Shown here piece after piece: positions 4,974 through 6,689 of a stretch of DNA of 6,689 nucleotides (its first letter is position 1; each line of letters begins with the position of its first letter). The DNA lies in contig JAJYCH010000276.1 in the NCBI GenBank assembly GCA_021778575.1, positions 1 to 6,689 on the forward strand, in the 5' to 3' direction. Position numbers and translations under genes: made by a program. The notes under the pieces were generated by a model, which had not been told where the DNA came from, searched no databases, and worked only from the letters and a program-made list of their open reading frames with translations. This DNA is from Planctomycetota bacterium. Its GTDB lineage: Bacteria > Planctomycetota > Planctomycetia > Isosphaerales > Isosphaeraceae.

Positions 4974-6689
4974 TCAACTCGCGGCACGTCCGGCTTGCAA
5001 CAGTCGCAACGGTTCGGTCCGACCGGTCCGGAAGGCGGGCCAGAGCGCGGCAAGCAAGCAGATCCCCAGCGCCAGGGCAAAACCCACGACCAGCTTGGCC
5101 CAGGGGATCACCAGCGGCGTATACTGGCCCCCGCGAATATTGATATAACGGGTCACACCCGTTCCACAATAGCCAGCCATCGCGCCAAAACCCAGGCTCA
5201 ACAGGCAAGCCACGACGCCGATCAGGAGCGATTCCGCGACGATCAGGCGGAAAAGGCCGAACCTGGTCAGCCCAAGGGCTCGAAGAACGCCGAGATCCCA
5301 GCGTCGCGATCGAATCGATGAGAGCACCGTATTGATCACGCCCAAGGACGTGACCAGAAGTGTGACCAGCGGCAATTCGCTCAAAGCCCAGATGATATTG
5401 TCGGCACGCTCGCGGACCTGAGTCCGAACGCCCGCCGCCGAGGCCAGGGTCACGTTTCCCTTGGCAGGGCCGCGCCGAGCGACTGCCGGCTGGCCGGCGA
5501 TCGGCTGGAGCGCCGCCTTGATCTCGTCCTCCGTCGCCGAGCCGTCCATGTCTCCCCAGAAGACCGCAGGCCGCCCCGTGTTGAAGTCGCGCCGGACGAT
5601 CTCATAAGGGGCGAACATCAGGCCTGCGGCACGACCCCGGCGGATGCTCTTGGTCATCCAGTGCCAGCCCGGCATCGAGACCACCCCGGCGATCTCGTAT
5701 TCAATCGGATGCTCGGGATCATCGGGCGGAATCACCCGAAACTTCCCGCCCAGGCCGAGGCCCGACTCCCGCGCGAAGTGGTCCGGAACCAGGCAATGGC
5801 GGCCTTGCTTCAACTGAAGGATCGCGCCGTCGCGCGTCCCTTCGACGAATTCGAACTTGAACAGAGGATGATCGCTTCCCAGAGCCGCGACGGGGTCGAT
5901 GCCGACCATCACGCAGGTGTCCTGACGGGTCGCCGATGGTCGGATTTTGAAGCCGGTCGGATCATCAGCGAACTTCACTTGCTTGACGGCCACCGGCTCG
6001 AATCGGTCGGCCTTGATCCCTTTGACGTGGCGGACGGCGTCGACGTTGGAGTCAGGAACACCGGACGGGCTGATCGAAACCAGGAGGTCGGGCGTCCAGT
6101 CGCCGGGGGTGAACGGGGCGAGCATCGAATAGCCCCAGGTCTGCGTCGCCACGAACAGGCCCAGGCCGATTGTCAGGGCGACGGTCGTGCCCACGGTCCG
6201 GCCCAGGTTCGACGAGAGCTGCGTCGCCAGCAGGCGGACGTTCAGGACCAGAAATCGGGCCAGCACCGGCGCGAGGATTCGTTCGGTCAGGGCCACCGCG
6301 AGCGGGGCCAGCAAAACGAAGCCAATCGCCATCGAGGTGCAACCGAGCGCCGCCGAGACTCCGTAGCGGGCCGTGTCTTTCATCGGGATGTAAAAAACCA
6401 CGATCGGATTGATGGCGATCAGAACCAGACCGACCGCCGTGAGCCACCAGCGAAGCCGTCCCGATTGATCTTTGATTCGGGGGACCATCGCTTCGAGTGG
6501 GCTCACGCTTGTCGCTCTCCAGGCGGGCAAGACCGAGGCCGCGAGCGAACCGCCCAGGGCACAGACTCCCGAGAGCCCGATGGACCACCAGCCCAGCGCG
6601 GCCCCTTCGGCGACGGCTTCGGGGCGGAGCTTTGTCATCAACGCCAGCAGACCCCAACCGGCCAGAAGCCCGCCGCCCCAGCCGATCAG
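4974..6689 (-). CDS. ABC transporter permease, FtsX/MacB type, N-terminus beyond window
   Basis: The frame is open from the right edge (6689) to TGA at 4974-4976, so 571 C-terminal residues are visible. The TTG at 6639-6641 is internal, because the reading continues upstream through a Gly/Leu/Trp-rich hydrophobic segment. Numbering from the edge, membrane segments lie at about 1-16, 33-52, 82-101, 114-134 and 162-188. A large extracytoplasmic domain (about 190-430) follows, then three segments at about 433-456, 482-508 and 530-552. P-A-W-R-A-T-S-V-S-P-L-E-A-M (55-68) is the usual end of an FtsX core. A second core has the loop S-R-R-W-D-L-G-V-L-R-A-L-G (461-473) and ends with A-F-R-T-G-R-T-E-P-L. 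This gives the duplicated, two-FtsX-domain layout of lipoprotein- or peptide-export permeases (LolC/E- or MacB-related). No ATPase gene is in view; it would be expected upstream, past 6689. The substrate is unknown. The next gene is the secreted squalene-cyclase-fold protein. Confidence 0.9.
   Translation of the reverse strand: MIGWGGGLLAGWGLLALMTKLRPEAVAEGAALGWWSIGLSGVCALGGSLAASVLPAWRATSVSPLEAMVPRIKDQSGRLRWWLTAVGLVLIAINPIVVFYIPMKDTARYGVSAALGCTSMAIGFVLLAPLAVALTERILAPVLARFLVLNVRLLATQLSSNLGRTVGTTVALTIGLGLFVATQTWGYSMLAPFTPGDWTPDLLVSISPSGVPDSNVDAVRHVKGIKADRFEPVAVKQVKFADDPTGFKIRPSATRQDTCVMVGIDPVAALGSDHPLFKFEFVEGTRDGAILQLKQGRHCLVPDHFARESGLGLGGKFRVIPPDDPEHPIEYEIAGVVSMPGWHWMTKSIRRGRAAGLMFAPYEIVRRDFNTGRPAVFWGDMDGSATEDEIKAALQPIAGQPAVARRGPAKGNVTLASAAGVRTQVRERADNIIWALSELPLVTLLVTSLGVINTVLSSIRSRRWDLGVLRALGLTRFGLFRLIVAESLLIGVVACLLSLGFGAMAGYCGTGVTRYINIRGGQYTPLVIPWAKLVVGFALALGICLLAALWPAFRTGRTEPLRLLQAGRAAS

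Noticed and set aside
3739..5148. 469-codon plus-strand open frame across the squalene-cyclase-fold gene
   Set aside because: It is antisense to a well-supported gene, runs across two unrelated genes and a spacer, and shows no domain or convincing start signal.

Overview
The window looks like a chromosomal segment of a GC-rich planctomycete, probably of the Isosphaeraceae/Gemmataceae type. This is inferred from three things: a DUF1573 protein with an N-terminal membrane anchor, a secreted squalene-cyclase-fold (prenyltransferase/squalene oxidase repeat) protein of the type common in planctomycetes, and small genes separated by fairly long spacers. No rRNA, tRNA, CRISPR array, insertion sequence or integrase is visible.

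Layout. Positions 1-234 (minus strand) hold the 5' part of a small secreted cysteine-rich protein that runs off the left edge. Positions 325-759 (minus) hold a membrane-anchored DUF1573 protein, which lies upstream of the cysteine-rich gene in the same direction. Its apparent natural start signals (promoter 931-958, Shine-Dalgarno 854-858, ATG 843-845) are one frame out from the coding frame, and a 5-bp tandem duplication lies between them. Positions 760-1165 are a divergent regulatory region, visibly AT-richer in its DUF1573-proximal half, with opposing promoter candidates, a 12-bp palindrome and a short leader hairpin. Positions 1166-2905 (plus) encode a complete ABC-F ATPase. After a spacer with an 18-bp stem-loop comes a small zinc-ribbon-like protein (3040-3573, plus). 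Positions 3574-3789 are a convergent spacer. Positions 3790-4917 (minus) encode a secreted squalene-cyclase-fold protein, and 4974-6689 (minus) encode an ABC transporter permease of the FtsX/MacB type, cut by the right edge.

How the genes may work together. The permease and the squalene-cyclase-fold protein are 56 bp apart on one strand and are probably cotranscribed, suggesting an envelope role. The ABC-F protein is a soluble, ribosome-associated ATPase and is independent of that transporter. The DUF1573 and cysteine-rich proteins form a second export-oriented pair sharing a C-x3-C-x-C motif. Most of the window is ordinary housekeeping or envelope content. The left 1 kb is the part that most repays a second look.
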